DNA from: an uncultured Brachyspira sp.
Lineage (GTDB): Bacteria > Spirochaetota > Brachyspiria > Brachyspirales > Brachyspiraceae
DNA: 64,000 nt
Direction of reading: 5' to 3'
Assembly (NCBI RefSeq): GCF_944388875.1
Contig: NZ_CALXKQ010000001.1
Location: 124,001 to 188,000, forward strand
Shown here: in pieces, positions 8,716 through 17,457 of the stretch
Layout of the letters: each line of letters opens with the position of its first letter
Position numbering within the stretch: position 1 is the stretch's first letter
Notes under the pieces: generated by a model
Databases searched by the model: none
Seen by the model: only the letters and a program-made list of their open reading frames with translations
Told to the model about the DNA's origin: nothing
Program-made: the position numbers and the translations under genes

Positions 8716-9114
8716 TTAATATTGTTCATTAGTTAATACGGCATTGACAAAATCTGAATAATTTACATTAGCTAAATTATATACATGTAAAAAACCATTT
8801 GTAGCCATTATACTTGATGCTATTAAAGACCTGTTGCCGCTTCTGCAATAAACTATATACTCCTTATTCTTATCCAAGATATTTATTTTTGTTTTAAAAT
8901 CTGTATCCATAACATCAATATTAATAGAATTAGGTAAACTTCCAGACATATATTCTTCTGCTGTCCTTACATCCAATAAAACTAAATTTGTAGACTTAGT
9001 CATAATATCCAATGCTTTTTTAAGATTAATATTATTATAAGCCTTTTTAGAGCATGAAAGCACCATTAATAAAAATATCATAATAATACTAAAATACAAT
9101 AAACACTTTTTCAT
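8716..9114 (-). CDS. Rhodanese-domain lipoprotein
   Basis: A 132-residue protein with a lipoprotein signal peptide (lipobox LMVLSC, Cys21), then one rhodanese domain. The DVRTAEEY and INIDVMD strands are present and the active-site loop is YCRSGNRS, with catalytic Cys90. The family transfers sulfane sulfur or handles thiols; on the outside of the inner membrane or in the outer membrane its substrate is unknown. It stands alone: the gene upstream on the same strand (nth) is about 450 bp away. Confidence 0.87.
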   Translation of the reverse strand: MKKCLLYFSIIMIFLLMVLSCSKKAYNNINLKKALDIMTKSTNLVLLDVRTAEEYMSGSLPNSINIDVMDTDFKTKINILDKNKEYIVYCRSGNRSLIASSIMATNGFLHVYNLANVNYSDFVNAVLTNEQY

Positions 9115-9285
9115 ATATAAATATTCCTTAAATATATTATGTTAATTAATAATATTATATTTCTATATTTTGTCAAATAATTTTAATAATAAAATTATTA
9201 ATTTTATATTTTTTATACTATTATGTTTTATATAATAAAGCGATAATAATATATATAAAAAGGAAATATATAAAGGTAAATATAT

Positions 9286-9438
9286 ATGTTTAAGAATATA
9301 TTTTGTTTATTAATTATAATAATGATGTTATTATCATGTTCGGATAAGGACAGCGGAAAAATAGAAAATAGGAATAATATCAATATTATAGAAGATGATG
9401 AATACATAAAAAACATAGTAAAGGATTCATCTAAATAA
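9286..9438 (+). CDS. Tiny lipoprotein (50 residues)
   Basis: The ORF begins MFKNIFCLLIIIMMLLSCSD and encodes 50 residues: a short basic start, a hydrophobic core and a lipobox LLSC (Cys18), then a 32-residue charged tail (IEDDEYIKNIVKD). An AAAGG-type ribosome-binding site precedes the ATG. The lipobox in frame directly after a hydrophobic stretch argues that it is real despite its size. There is no recognisable family. It stands isolated between two minus-strand genes. The larger minus-strand ORF over the same bases is a low-complexity shadow. Confidence 0.6.
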   Translation: MFKNIFCLLIIIMMLLSCSDKDSGKIENRNNINIIEDDEYIKNIVKDSSK

Positions 9439-9567
9439 ATATATAAAAATACGGCATGATTAAAAATATTTATATTCACTATTTTATTATTTAAGCTTTA
9501 TCTATATTTAATTTTATTTAAAACTTATAATATCAGAAAACAATATATTTAATAAAAAAATAAATTG

Positions 9568-10266
9568 TTAATCCTTAGATTTATTACTGCTTTTTTTAGA
9601 TTTTTTATTTTCTTTATACTCATTTTTAAAATAGTCGCAGTACTGTGATACGGTGCATTTATTACATAATGGAGATATCGGCTTGCATAAATTCTGACCA
9701 TATACAACTAAAGTATCATTATAAACTCTCCAATATTCTTTAGGAAGTTTATCTCTTAAAGCAAACTCTGTTTCTTCAGGTGTTTTAGTATGAACATATC
9801 CGAATCTGTTTGATATTCTATGAACATGCGTATCAACACATATTCCATCCTTATCAAATGCTTCTGTAACAACTAAATTGGCTACTTTTCTTCCAACACC
9901 TTTAAGTTTCAAAAGTTCATCAATCTCATCAGGAACATTTCCATTAAAATCATCAATTATCATTTGAGAAACTTCCAATATATTTTTTGCTTTTACTTTG
10001 TAAAAACCAACAGGATATATTAATTTAGATATTTCTTCCTCAGATAACTTAAGCATATCTTTAGGATTTCCAGCCTTTTCAAATAATCTCATAGATGCAT
10101 CTCTAGTAGTAGGGTCTTTAGTTCTTAGAGAAAGCATTGTGGATATTAAAATTTTATAAGCATCCCTATTAGTAAGTATCTTTATTTCAGTAACTACAGG
10201 CATAGGCATTTCTTTTGTAACTTTAGTAAGTTCTTTCATTATAGGGTGTATATCATTATCATTCAT
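9568..10266 (-). CDS. nth: Endonuclease III
   Basis: A 232-residue DNA glycosylase/AP-lyase that removes oxidised pyrimidines. The helix-hairpin-helix LKGVGRKVAN has catalytic Lys127. The catalytic Asp is D145 in VDTHVHR. The C-terminal [4Fe-4S] loop has Cys194, 201, 204 and 210 with canonical C-x6-C-x2-C-x5-C spacing, followed by a lysine/serine-rich tail. It lies 17 bp downstream of the DUF3298 gene, so the two are probably co-transcribed. Confidence 0.95.
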   Translation of the reverse strand: MNDNDIHPIMKELTKVTKEMPMPVVTEIKILTNRDAYKILISTMLSLRTKDPTTRDASMRLFEKAGNPKDMLKLSEEEISKLIYPVGFYKVKAKNILEVSQMIIDDFNGNVPDEIDELLKLKGVGRKVANLVVTEAFDKDGICVDTHVHRISNRFGYVHTKTPEETEFALRDKLPKEYWRVYNDTLVVYGQNLCKPISPLCNKCTVSQYCDYFKNEYKENKKSKKSSNKSKD

Positions 10267-10283
10267 AAAAAATCCTAAAAATA

Positions 10284-11336
10284 TTATTTTTCAAATAGAT
10301 ACCAAAATACAGAATCCTTTTTTATAAAAGGTTTTAATTCTAAATATGTAAAATCAGCCTCAATAATACCCTGAGCATATCCTGCTATTTTATAAACAGG
10401 CCATATAAATTTAATACCAGTAGGTGTTATATCAAAAGTGTCGCTTAGTTCTATAGAATAAAAATCAAAAAAATCCTTCTCATTAAAATTCCTAAGCAGC
10501 TTGCTTCTCATCAAATTAATTAAATCTCTGTCATTCTTATTTTCTATCAATTCAGATATATTCCTGCCTACCCTCTCACCAGTAGAAATTAAATATATAG
10601 ATGGTATAGAATTATATATTCCATGCATACCGCCTGTATAAGAATAATTATATATAGAAAAAGATATTATCTTATCATCCAAAAAAGAAACTTCTATTTC
10701 TCTTTTAATATAAAAATCCATATTATCATTTAATTCTTCTTTCCAGCTTCCATACTCATCCATAATAGCACTATTAAGAAGAAAATGTATTCTATTCTCA
10801 TTTAATGATTTTATACCATCTACATCTAAAGATATTTTGTCTATTGGATTTGAATTTTTATCATTTTTTATAATAATAGCATCTTTAACAGATTCAAAAT
10901 ATCTGTTTCCTTCTTCATCAGCTTTTAAGGCAGAAGTTATAATGTCTATACTATTTATAGGATAAGAAGACTTTTTTGAAAAATTAAAATCATATTTATT
11001 ATTTCCGTCATACGATGACCATTCTCCAGAAAATACAGAATTATCAGATATAGTCCCGCTGAAATATCCTGTTATGCGGTTGTTTACAGTTTCTTTTATA
11101 TTAAAAGTATTACCAGATACTGTGCCTTCTAAGTTAATAAATTGCTTTATAGTATCATAATAATATTTACCCGTTATATTTTTATCATCTAAATATATAT
11201 AAACATATACTTTTATCTCTCCTATACTGCCCTCGCAAAAAAAGAAATTACGCTTCAATATCTCAGGTGTCTGACTAAATAAAATCCCAGTAAAGAAGAT
11301 GAATATTAATATAATTTTTATAAATAATCTATTCAA
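10284..11336 (-). CDS. Exported DUF3298 (RsiV-like) protein, probable TTG start
   Basis: I place the start at the TTG at 11336-11334: AAGGGA sits 9 bp upstream, and the product then opens with a clean signal peptide (MNRLFIKIILIFIFFTGILFSQ-like, about 22 residues). The longer reading begins inside the tpiA terminator hairpin and is unlikely. The next in-frame ATG (11354) has no ribosome-binding site. The 350-residue product has a lipocalin-like first half (GTVSGNTFNIKETVNNRITG) and a C-terminal DUF3298 domain (YSYTGGMHGIYNS, PVYKIAGYAQGIIE), as in the extracellular part of RsiV. Peptidoglycan or small-ligand binding is possible but unproven. Confidence 0.7.
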   Translation of the reverse strand: MNRLFIKIILIFIFFTGILFSQTPEILKRNFFFCEGSIGEIKVYVYIYLDDKNITGKYYYDTIKQFINLEGTVSGNTFNIKETVNNRITGYFSGTISDNSVFSGEWSSYDGNNKYDFNFSKKSSYPINSIDIITSALKADEEGNRYFESVKDAIIIKNDKNSNPIDKISLDVDGIKSLNENRIHFLLNSAIMDEYGSWKEELNDNMDFYIKREIEVSFLDDKIISFSIYNYSYTGGMHGIYNSIPSIYLISTGERVGRNISELIENKNDRDLINLMRSKLLRNFNEKDFFDFYSIELSDTFDITPTGIKFIWPVYKIAGYAQGIIEADFTYLELKPFIKKDSVFWYLFEK

Positions 11337-11433
11337 TATATAATTTCCCTTCATTAATTTTTTATTATTATATATTTTAAAAAAAATAAAACAAGATATA
11401 TTTTTCTTACATAAAACACTATTATAAATAAAA

Positions 11434-11465
11434 ATGAGTATACCACTATAAAATGGTATACTCAT
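11434..11465 (-). terminator. tpiA intrinsic terminator
   Basis: ATGAGTATACCA (11434-11445) and TGGTATACTCAT (11454-11465) form a perfect 12-bp stem with an 8-base loop. Read on the minus strand it follows the tpiA stop by 21 bp and is followed by a T-rich run. Confidence 0.88.
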
Positions 11466-11486
11466 AAAATATATAAAGTTAATAAA

Positions 11487-12248
11487 TTATTTAGCAATAT
11501 AATTAACTATTCTAGCAAACTTATCTGCAACCAATGAAGCACCTCCTACCAAAGCACCATCAATATTAGGCATATTAAGTAAATCATCAGCATTTTTTTC
11601 ATTAACGCTTCCGCCGTAAAGTATAATCATTCCATCAGAAACAGAATCATTATAAAGAGATTTTAAAGTTTCTCTGATAGTTTTATGCACATCGTCAGCA
11701 TCCTGAGGAGTAGCAGTTTTTCCAGTACCTATAGCCCAAACAGGTTCATAAGCTATAACTACCTTTTTAGCCTCAGCCTCACTTAATCCTTTAAATGCTG
11801 CTTTAGTCTGACCGCTTACTATATCAGAAGTTACTCCTTTTTCTCTCTCTTCCAAATGTTCACCCACACATAAAACAGGTATAAGATTTTTATCTAAAGC
11901 TCTTTTTACCTTCTTATTAATAAGTTCATCTTTCTCTCCAAAAATATCTCTGCATTCAGAGTGCCCTATAATAACATACTCACAACCTACAGCTAAAAGC
12001 ATATCAGCAGAAATTTGTCCAGTAAAAGCACCTTTCTCCTCAAAATACAAATTCTGAGCACCCAATTTTATATTAGTTCCTTTAATAGCATTATGAACAT
12101 CGCTCAAACAAGTAAAAGTAGGGGCTATCATTATATCTCTGTCTTTTACATCTTTAACTAAATCTTTTAATTGATTAACTAATTCCAACGCCTCTTTATT
12201 AGAATTATTCATTTTCCAGTTACCAGCTATAAGCTTTCTTCTAGCCAT
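11487..12248 (-). CDS. tpiA: Triosephosphate isomerase
   Basis: A 253-residue glycolytic enzyme that interconverts dihydroxyacetone phosphate and glyceraldehyde 3-phosphate. The catalytic set is complete: the Lys in GNWKMN, the His in IIGHSE, and the Glu in the loop-6 signature AYEPVWAIGTGKTA, followed by the phosphate-binding YGGSVN and GALVGGAS. An AAGGAG ribosome-binding site precedes the ATG. It lies 18 bp downstream of the isochorismatase gene and ends at a strong terminator. Confidence 0.97.
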   Translation of the reverse strand: MARRKLIAGNWKMNNSNKEALELVNQLKDLVKDVKDRDIMIAPTFTCLSDVHNAIKGTNIKLGAQNLYFEEKGAFTGQISADMLLAVGCEYVIIGHSECRDIFGEKDELINKKVKRALDKNLIPVLCVGEHLEEREKGVTSDIVSGQTKAAFKGLSEAEAKKVVIAYEPVWAIGTGKTATPQDADDVHKTIRETLKSLYNDSVSDGMIILYGGSVNEKNADDLLNMPNIDGALVGGASLVADKFARIVNYIAK

Positions 12249-12266
12249 ATTAATCTCCTTAATTTT

Positions 12267-12824
12267 TTATTTTATTAATTTACTCAATTCTTTGAAATTT
12301 TCAGTTTTAGAACCCTCTATATGCCAGAAAAGCACCATTTCAGTATTAATAATATTTGCTCCAATTTTTCTCATTTGTTCTAATGCTATTTTCTTATTTT
12401 CTTCTTTTCTTGAAGATACAGCATCAGCAACAACGCATACATTATATCCATTTTCAATTAAATGAAGTACACTATAATAAACGCATACATGAGTTTCTAT
12501 ACCAAATAAAATAATATTCTTCTTATCAAGAGAATTAAATTCTTTAACAAAGTCTTCTGTGCCAAAAACACTGAAATAATCTTTTGCAAATAATTTATAA
12601 TTCTTAGGAAGCTCTATCCTTTCATCAGTTCCTCCAAGTCCCTTAGGATATTGCTCTGTTATCAAAACAGGTATATTATATATATCAGCTGTTTTTAATA
12701 AAATATTTGTATTTTTTATTAGTTCGTCTACACCATGTATAGTAGGCATTAATTTACCCTGCAAATCTATACATATATACAAAGAATCCTCTTTATCTAA
12801 TATAGGCTTATTCATTACTTTCAT
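12267..12824 (-). CDS. Isochorismatase-family cysteine hydrolase
   Basis: A 185-residue hydrolase of the nicotinamidase/isochorismatase fold, closest in layout to the YcaC-like group. The triad is visible: Asp in ICIDLQGKL, Lys in the segment before it closes (YPKGLGG region), and Cys in GIETHVCVYYSV. There is no metal-site histidine pattern typical of PncA, so nicotinamidase activity is not supported. The start is fixed by AAGGAG 5 bp upstream of the ATG. It is in an apparent operon with tpiA. Confidence 0.85.
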   Translation of the reverse strand: MKVMNKPILDKEDSLYICIDLQGKLMPTIHGVDELIKNTNILLKTADIYNIPVLITEQYPKGLGGTDERIELPKNYKLFAKDYFSVFGTEDFVKEFNSLDKKNIILFGIETHVCVYYSVLHLIENGYNVCVVADAVSSRKEENKKIALEQMRKIGANIINTEMVLFWHIEGSKTENFKELSKLIK

Positions 12825-12885
12825 AATAACTCCTTAAGTTTTTTATAAATTATAACAATAATTAAAAAAAAATCTACAAATAAAA

Positions 12886-12915
12886 AAGGGGAAACAATAA
12901 ATTTTGTTTCCCCTT
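12886..12915 (-). terminator. flaA intrinsic terminator
   Basis: AAGGGGAAACAA (12886-12897) and TTGTTTCCCCTT (12904-12915) form a perfect 12-bp GC-containing stem with a 6-base loop. On the minus strand it lies 37 bp past the flaA stop and is followed by TTTTTTA. Confidence 0.92.
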
Positions 12916-12952
12916 GAAATTCTAAATCAATTTTTTATACTAAAACAAATTA

Positions 12953-13921
12953 TTACTGAGCTTGTTCTTGAGCAGCACCTGTATCAGCAGCAGCAGTATC
13001 AGTAGTAGCAGCACCACCTTCTTGAGTAGCAGTACCATCACCTATACGTCTTTGTTCAAGATCTCTTAATTCAGCTTGTTCACGTATTCTAGCAGCTTCG
13101 ATAGCTTGTTTTCTATCGTTTTCTGTTTTTAATAACTGCCAAGTAGCTTCATCATCGATATCTTCTTCTAAGTCAACAACTACTACATCGTACTCAACTG
13201 TTACATCTTTAACATAAGTGATGAAATCTCCGCCTTTAGTATCTTTAGTTCTGTAGAAGCCTAAAGAATCTAATTTAATAGAAGGGATCATTCTAGGATA
13301 AAGAGGTTCTCTTACTAAGATTCTGTCGCGAACGTCAGGTAAATATTCTCTATTTTCCCATCTTACTTGTCTCCAACCATTAAAGTATATATGACCCATT
13401 GGATAAGATTTTAATTCACCAAATTCATTTTGTAAGTTTACAAAGTAGCTAATTAAATAGTTACGACCATAAACCCATGAACTGATAGATTTAATTTCAC
13501 CAACATTATGTATAACACCTTTGCCTTCTGTATATTTAGTACCATCAGCACCGCCATACATTTCAAGTTCGTATACTGGTTTTACTAAAGCATAGCTGTT
13601 CCAACCTGGTAATGGGAAATGTACTCTTATACCAAGAACTTTACCAGCTTCCCAAGCACCGTTGTTACCTTTGCTGTCTACGTTAGTAACGTAAGAATTT
13701 CTGCGGTTTTCTGTTAATCTAGCAGATTCATTCAACCATACAACCCAGTTATCATTATAAAGATTTTCTGCAACTGGAACTAATTCATTTGTATCACCTT
13801 CTCCAGCTTGTAAGTTATCAGCATTACCTGTTAAAGCAAAATCAATCAAAGTTGAGTTTGTTAAACCGTAAGCAGATGCAGCGATAAAAATGGAAGTTAA
13901 TACTACGAATAACTTTTTCAT
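12953..13921 (-). CDS. flaA: Flagellar filament outer-layer (sheath) protein FlaA
   Basis: A 322-residue spirochaetal periplasmic flagellar sheath protein. The signal peptide is [19 protein letters not shown]. The mature part shows the FlaA pattern: [23 protein letters not shown] (read in pieces), a [19 protein letters not shown] segment, [13 protein letters not shown], and a [10 protein letters not shown] strand, then an acidic/Gln-rich tail ending in Ala/Thr/Gln repeats. FlaA coats the FlaB core in the periplasm and affects filament stiffness. Its codon usage is less extreme than that of its neighbours, as expected for a highly expressed gene. It is monocistronic: a consensus promoter lies upstream and a strong terminator downstream. 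Confidence 0.95.
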   Translation of the reverse strand: MKKLFVVLTSIFIAASAYGLTNSTLIDFALTGNADNLQAGEGDTNELVPVAENLYNDNWVVWLNESARLTENRRNSYVTNVDSKGNNGAWEAGKVLGIRVHFPLPGWNSYALVKPVYELEMYGGADGTKYTEGKGVIHNVGEIKSISSWVYGRNYLISYFVNLQNEFGELKSYPMGHIYFNGWRQVRWENREYLPDVRDRILVREPLYPRMIPSIKLDSLGFYRTKDTKGGDFITYVKDVTVEYDVVVVDLEEDIDDEATWQLLKTENDRKQAIEAARIREQAELRDLEQRRIGDGTATQEGGAATTDTAAADTGAAQEQAQ

Positions 13922-13968
13922 AATTTATTGCACTCCTTGTACTAATTAATAAGCATAATAATATAACT

Positions 13969-13997
13969 TTTATACACTAAATTCTCTAATTTGTCAA
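13969..13997 (-). promoter_or_regulatory. flaA sigma-70 promoter
   Basis: On the minus strand TTGACA (13997-13992) is separated by 17 bp from TATAAA (13974-13969). An AAGGAG ribosome-binding site sits 10 bp before the flaA ATG. The match is to the housekeeping consensus, not to a sigma-28 box, in line with reports that spirochaete flaA genes use sigma-70. Confidence 0.85.
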
Positions 13998-14107
13998 GCA
14001 AATTTGAGTAAAAAAATAATTCATTATTTGATATTATCTATTATTAATGTATAATCTATATCAAAAATGTAATTATGTAAATTAAATGATATAAAAAGGT
14101 ATGAATT

Positions 14108-15124
14108 ATGGCTTCAAAAAAAACTCCAAATAAAACAAAAACTATAAAACCGCCTATTTTATTTTCAAAAACTCAGGAGCTTATAAGTAAAATTACTAAG
14201 CAATTAGATGCTCCGCTGCTCGCTTATTGGAACTCTAATGGAGGAAGCGTATGCCAAAATGATGTTATTGTACTTTCAGATATACTTAAATATATAAATA
14301 AATGTGATAAAATATATTTCTTTATAAAAAGTTCTGGCGGAAGCGGACAGGCTTCTTTGAGAATAGTACATCTTTTAAGACAGTCATTTAAAAATGTTAT
14401 AGCATTGCTTCCTTTAGAAGCTGCAAGTGCCGCTACAATGCTATGTTTAGGTGCTGATGAAATACAAATGGGACCTTTAGCATATATTACAGCTGTAGAT
14501 ACTTCATTACAGCATGAACTCTCGCCTGTAAATAAAAATAATACTATGGTTTATGTAAGTCAGGATGAGCTGTCAAGAGTAATAAAGTTATGGAGAGAAC
14601 AGGCTGGAGAAAATGATAATAACCCTTATGAACATATATACAAATACATACATCCTTTAGTTTTGGGAGCAGTTGACAGAGCATCAAGTTTATCTGTTAA
14701 ACTATGTAAAGATATTCTGTCATATCACATGAAGGATCAAAAATTAATAGACAGCATATCAAATTCTCTTAATTCAGAATATCCATCACATAGCTACCCT
14801 ATAACTATTAAAGAGGCTAAAAAATTAGGGCTAAATGTAAAAGATATGGATAATAAACTAAATGATTCTTTAATGTCATTAAATGAATATTATTCAGAAA
14901 TGGGACAGAAATCATGCACAGACTATGATGAGCTTAATTACCATGATAATGAAATATTAAATATTCATGAAGGTACTGGAATACAGATATACTATCAGGA
15001 AGATAAAGATTGGTATTATAGAGCAGAAGAAAGAAGATGGATATCTATGAATGATAACAGTTCTTGGATAAAAAATATTATTACAAAAGGAAAACAAAAG
15101 AAAAGTATATTTCATATTAGGTGA
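14108..15124 (+). CDS. ClpP/crotonase-fold serine proteinase (SDH/SppA-like)
   Basis: A 338-residue cytosolic protein of the serine dehydrogenase proteinase (SDH) group. The ClpP fold is seen in IYFFIKSSGGSGQAS (oxyanion glycine loop) and ALLPLEAASAATMLCLGAD, whose serine is the likely nucleophile; KEAKKLGLNVKD follows. There is no signal peptide or transmembrane helix, so it is unlike a classical membrane-bound SppA. It overlaps the next gene's region: the stop at 15122-15124 is 5 bp before the phosphoesterase ATG, so the two are probably coupled. The ribosome-binding site is AAAAGG. Confidence 0.8.
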   Translation: MASKKTPNKTKTIKPPILFSKTQELISKITKQLDAPLLAYWNSNGGSVCQNDVIVLSDILKYINKCDKIYFFIKSSGGSGQASLRIVHLLRQSFKNVIALLPLEAASAATMLCLGADEIQMGPLAYITAVDTSLQHELSPVNKNNTMVYVSQDELSRVIKLWREQAGENDNNPYEHIYKYIHPLVLGAVDRASSLSVKLCKDILSYHMKDQKLIDSISNSLNSEYPSHSYPITIKEAKKLGLNVKDMDNKLNDSLMSLNEYYSEMGQKSCTDYDELNYHDNEILNIHEGTGIQIYYQEDKDWYYRAEERRWISMNDNSSWIKNIITKGKQKKSIFHIR

Positions 15125-15129
15125 TAGCT

Positions 15130-15657
15130 ATGATTTATTTTACTTCAGATACTCATTTTAATTCATACAGCATAGTAAATAAAAAAAAATGTTTTAAAAA
15201 CTTAGAAGAAATGCATGAAAAATTAATTAATAATTGGAATAATATAGTTTCAAATGAAGATGAAATTTATATATTGGGAGATTTCTCAAATGAAAAAGGA
15301 TATTTAAAAACAGAAAATGTAATATCTAAACTTAATGGCAAAAAATATTTAATAGCTGGAAATAATGATAATTTCTTAAAAGATAAAAATTTTAATAGAG
15401 ATTTATTTATTTTTATAAAAGATTATCATTTTCTTTCACTAAATATGAAAGATAAAAATGATAAAAGAATAAATATAGTTTTGTTCCATTATCCAATATA
15501 TGAGTGGGAAGGTATGTATAAAGGCACTATTCATATACATGGACATATACATAGAAATGTTTTTTATAATAAAAAAGCATTTAATGTATCAAGTAATATA
15601 CATAATTTCTATCCTGTTTCACTAGAAAAAATATTAAAAGAACTAAAGTTAATATAA
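15130..15657 (+). CDS. Calcineurin-like metallophosphoesterase
   Basis: I start at the ATG at 15130, because AGGTGA lies 5 bp upstream, instead of the GTG at 15121 which overlaps the preceding stop. The 175-residue product has the full motif series: SDTHF, ILGDFS, AGNND, a lone His in FHYPIYEW, and HIHGHIH. These coordinate two metals in the family. Substrate is unknown; small phosphoesterases of this length act on nucleotides or phosphoproteins. It ends 7 bp before a convergent glycosyltransferase gene. Confidence 0.88.
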   Translation: MIYFTSDTHFNSYSIVNKKKCFKNLEEMHEKLINNWNNIVSNEDEIYILGDFSNEKGYLKTENVISKLNGKKYLIAGNNDNFLKDKNFNRDLFIFIKDYHFLSLNMKDKNDKRINIVLFHYPIYEWEGMYKGTIHIHGHIHRNVFYNKKAFNVSSNIHNFYPVSLEKILKELKLI

Positions 15658-15664
15658 AATCATA

Positions 15665-16657
15665 TTATTTTTTTGAATTAATAATATTTTCAAATTTATT
15701 TATAACTTCTTCAGGCTTTATAACTTCTCTGCACTCAAATGTATTAATTTCACATTTTTTACCGCCGCATATACAGGCTGGATTATTCGGCTTTTTTTCT
15801 ATTACATGGCTATTAATACCTATAGGATAATTTTGATAGGCAGGAGTTGCAAAATATAATGCTAAAGTAGGAATGCCGACTATTGAGGCAACATGCATAG
15901 CTCCTGAATCATTTCCGATAAATCCATCGCATAAACTCAAAATAGCTGCTATCATATCAAGAGGCATATACGGTATTACAGGATCATTATAAAGCATAGC
16001 AGATATTTTATCAGAAATCTCTTTCTCATTAGGCGTAGTTATAAATAATGTTAAAGCATCGTATTTATTTGATAAGTAATTTGCAGTTTCTGCAAAATAT
16101 TCCTCTTTCCAAATCTTGCCGATACTATTGGTAGCACCTATTCCATAAGCAAATACAATTTTATTATCAGGATTTATCTCTTTCATGTATTCTTTGGCTT
16201 TATTTAATATTTCATCTCTTATATTTAATTTTATAGGAGGTCTTTTTTTATCTATACCTATAGCTTTAAGTAAATTAACATAATAATCTGATGTATTTAT
16301 CCATCTTACATTTTTTCTATCAACGGCATCAGTTAACATAAAATTTCTTCCATCCGACTTGTATCCTACTCTCTTTTTTATTCCATGCCCAAAAACTCTA
16401 AATGCACTCTCAAATGAATTTGGAAAAAGCAAAGCAGCATCAAAATGATATTTTCTTAAATGAGGAAATCTTTTTAATTCCAAACATTCATCTATTAAAC
16501 CGCTTACAGTAAATATGCCAAACATGGATTTTTTACTCATAACAGTTATTTTTATATCAGAATATTTTTCTCTTATTAAATAAATAGCAGGGATAGACAT
16601 AACAATATCTCCAAGCCAATTAGGAGAATGTATAAGCAAATTTCGTATATTATTCAT
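15665..16657 (-). CDS. Glycosyltransferase family 9 (heptosyltransferase-like)
   Basis: A 330-residue GT-B glycosyltransferase. The N-terminus LLIHSPNWLGDIVMSIPAI is the GT9 opening with an acceptor-binding Asp in WLGD. The C-terminal half has GYGIGATNSIGKIW-like nucleotide-sugar binding sequence and GNDSGAMHVASIVGIPTLALY. The family adds heptose or related sugars to lipooligosaccharide cores, which fits a Brachyspira outer membrane carrying LOS. A cysteine group near the C-terminus (CICGGKKCEINTFEC) is unusual in GT9 and may bind metal. It is the last gene of a three-gene minus-strand run. Confidence 0.85.
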   Translation of the reverse strand: MNNIRNLLIHSPNWLGDIVMSIPAIYLIREKYSDIKITVMSKKSMFGIFTVSGLIDECLELKRFPHLRKYHFDAALLFPNSFESAFRVFGHGIKKRVGYKSDGRNFMLTDAVDRKNVRWINTSDYYVNLLKAIGIDKKRPPIKLNIRDEILNKAKEYMKEINPDNKIVFAYGIGATNSIGKIWKEEYFAETANYLSNKYDALTLFITTPNEKEISDKISAMLYNDPVIPYMPLDMIAAILSLCDGFIGNDSGAMHVASIVGIPTLALYFATPAYQNYPIGINSHVIEKKPNNPACICGGKKCEINTFECREVIKPEEVINKFENIINSKK

Positions 16658-16684
16658 AAGTCAAATCATATAAAAATATAATAA

Positions 16685-17449
16685 TTATAAGTCATCTAAA
16701 TCTATAAAATCATTCATAAATTTTTCATAACCATTTATTATATTTTCGCAAGCACTTCCTTCTATCATTAAATTATTGGACTTTCTAACATTAATAAAAT
16801 ATTCATAAAGCATAGAAAAGTCATTTCTAAAGGTGTTTTTCCATGAATCTTTAGCATCGTCCATAACATCTACACTGCCGCAATTAAATATCATATATCT
16901 TAATAATTTATTTTGGCTGCTTTGAGTTGATATAACCATTTCTATATATTTCTCGTTAACAAAAGTTAATTGATCCTGAATATATACAGAATTAATTATA
17001 CTTTCATCAGTGGGTATTAATTTTTCATTTTCATCTATATAATTATTTGAATAATAATTTACATTATTAAATATTATATTAATATAAAAAGCAGGTAATT
17101 TTACATCCATAGATTTCATTTTAACTAACGTATTGGCTAAACTACTCAAAGCCATATCCAATAATTTAATTTTAACCTGATTATTTGATATGCTTACCTC
17201 TTTTATTATAGAACTATGCATCTGACTAAGTCCTATATAATCAATGCTTCTGCCGAGTCTTAAAGAATTAGAAAATAAGAAATTTTTATATACATTATCT
17301 GATACGTAGCATCTTTCAAATGTTTCATCATCTAATATAATAGCATCTTTATCTGAGCGTCCCTGATACTGACTATAAAATATAGTTTCATATACACTAG
17401 GCGACAGCATAGAGGCTATCTCATATAATTTAACATCATTATAATCCAT
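16685..17449 (-). CDS. Conserved-looking hypothetical protein
   Basis: A 254-residue soluble protein with no family I recognise. It is rich in Asn, Ser and Tyr, with alternating hydrophobic segments and no signal peptide or membrane segment. It begins MDYNDVKLYE, and the upstream ATPase gene begins MDYNRVTI; the shared first four residues may be coincidence. Gaps of 8 bp to the ATPase and 27 bp to the glycosyltransferase make co-transcription likely. Confidence 0.55.
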   Translation of the reverse strand: MDYNDVKLYEIASMLSPSVYETIFYSQYQGRSDKDAIILDDETFERCYVSDNVYKNFLFSNSLRLGRSIDYIGLSQMHSSIIKEVSISNNQVKIKLLDMALSSLANTLVKMKSMDVKLPAFYINIIFNNVNYYSNNYIDENEKLIPTDESIINSVYIQDQLTFVNEKYIEMVISTQSSQNKLLRYMIFNCGSVDVMDDAKDSWKNTFRNDFSMLYEYFINVRKSNNLMIEGSACENIINGYEKFMNDFIDLDDL

Positions 17450-17457
17450 AAATAAAA

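Noticed and set aside
9228-9479. 83-codon minus-strand ORF overlapping the tiny lipoprotein
   Set aside because: It is low-complexity Ile/Tyr/Phe sequence without a ribosome-binding site. The opposite strand has a lipobox in frame.
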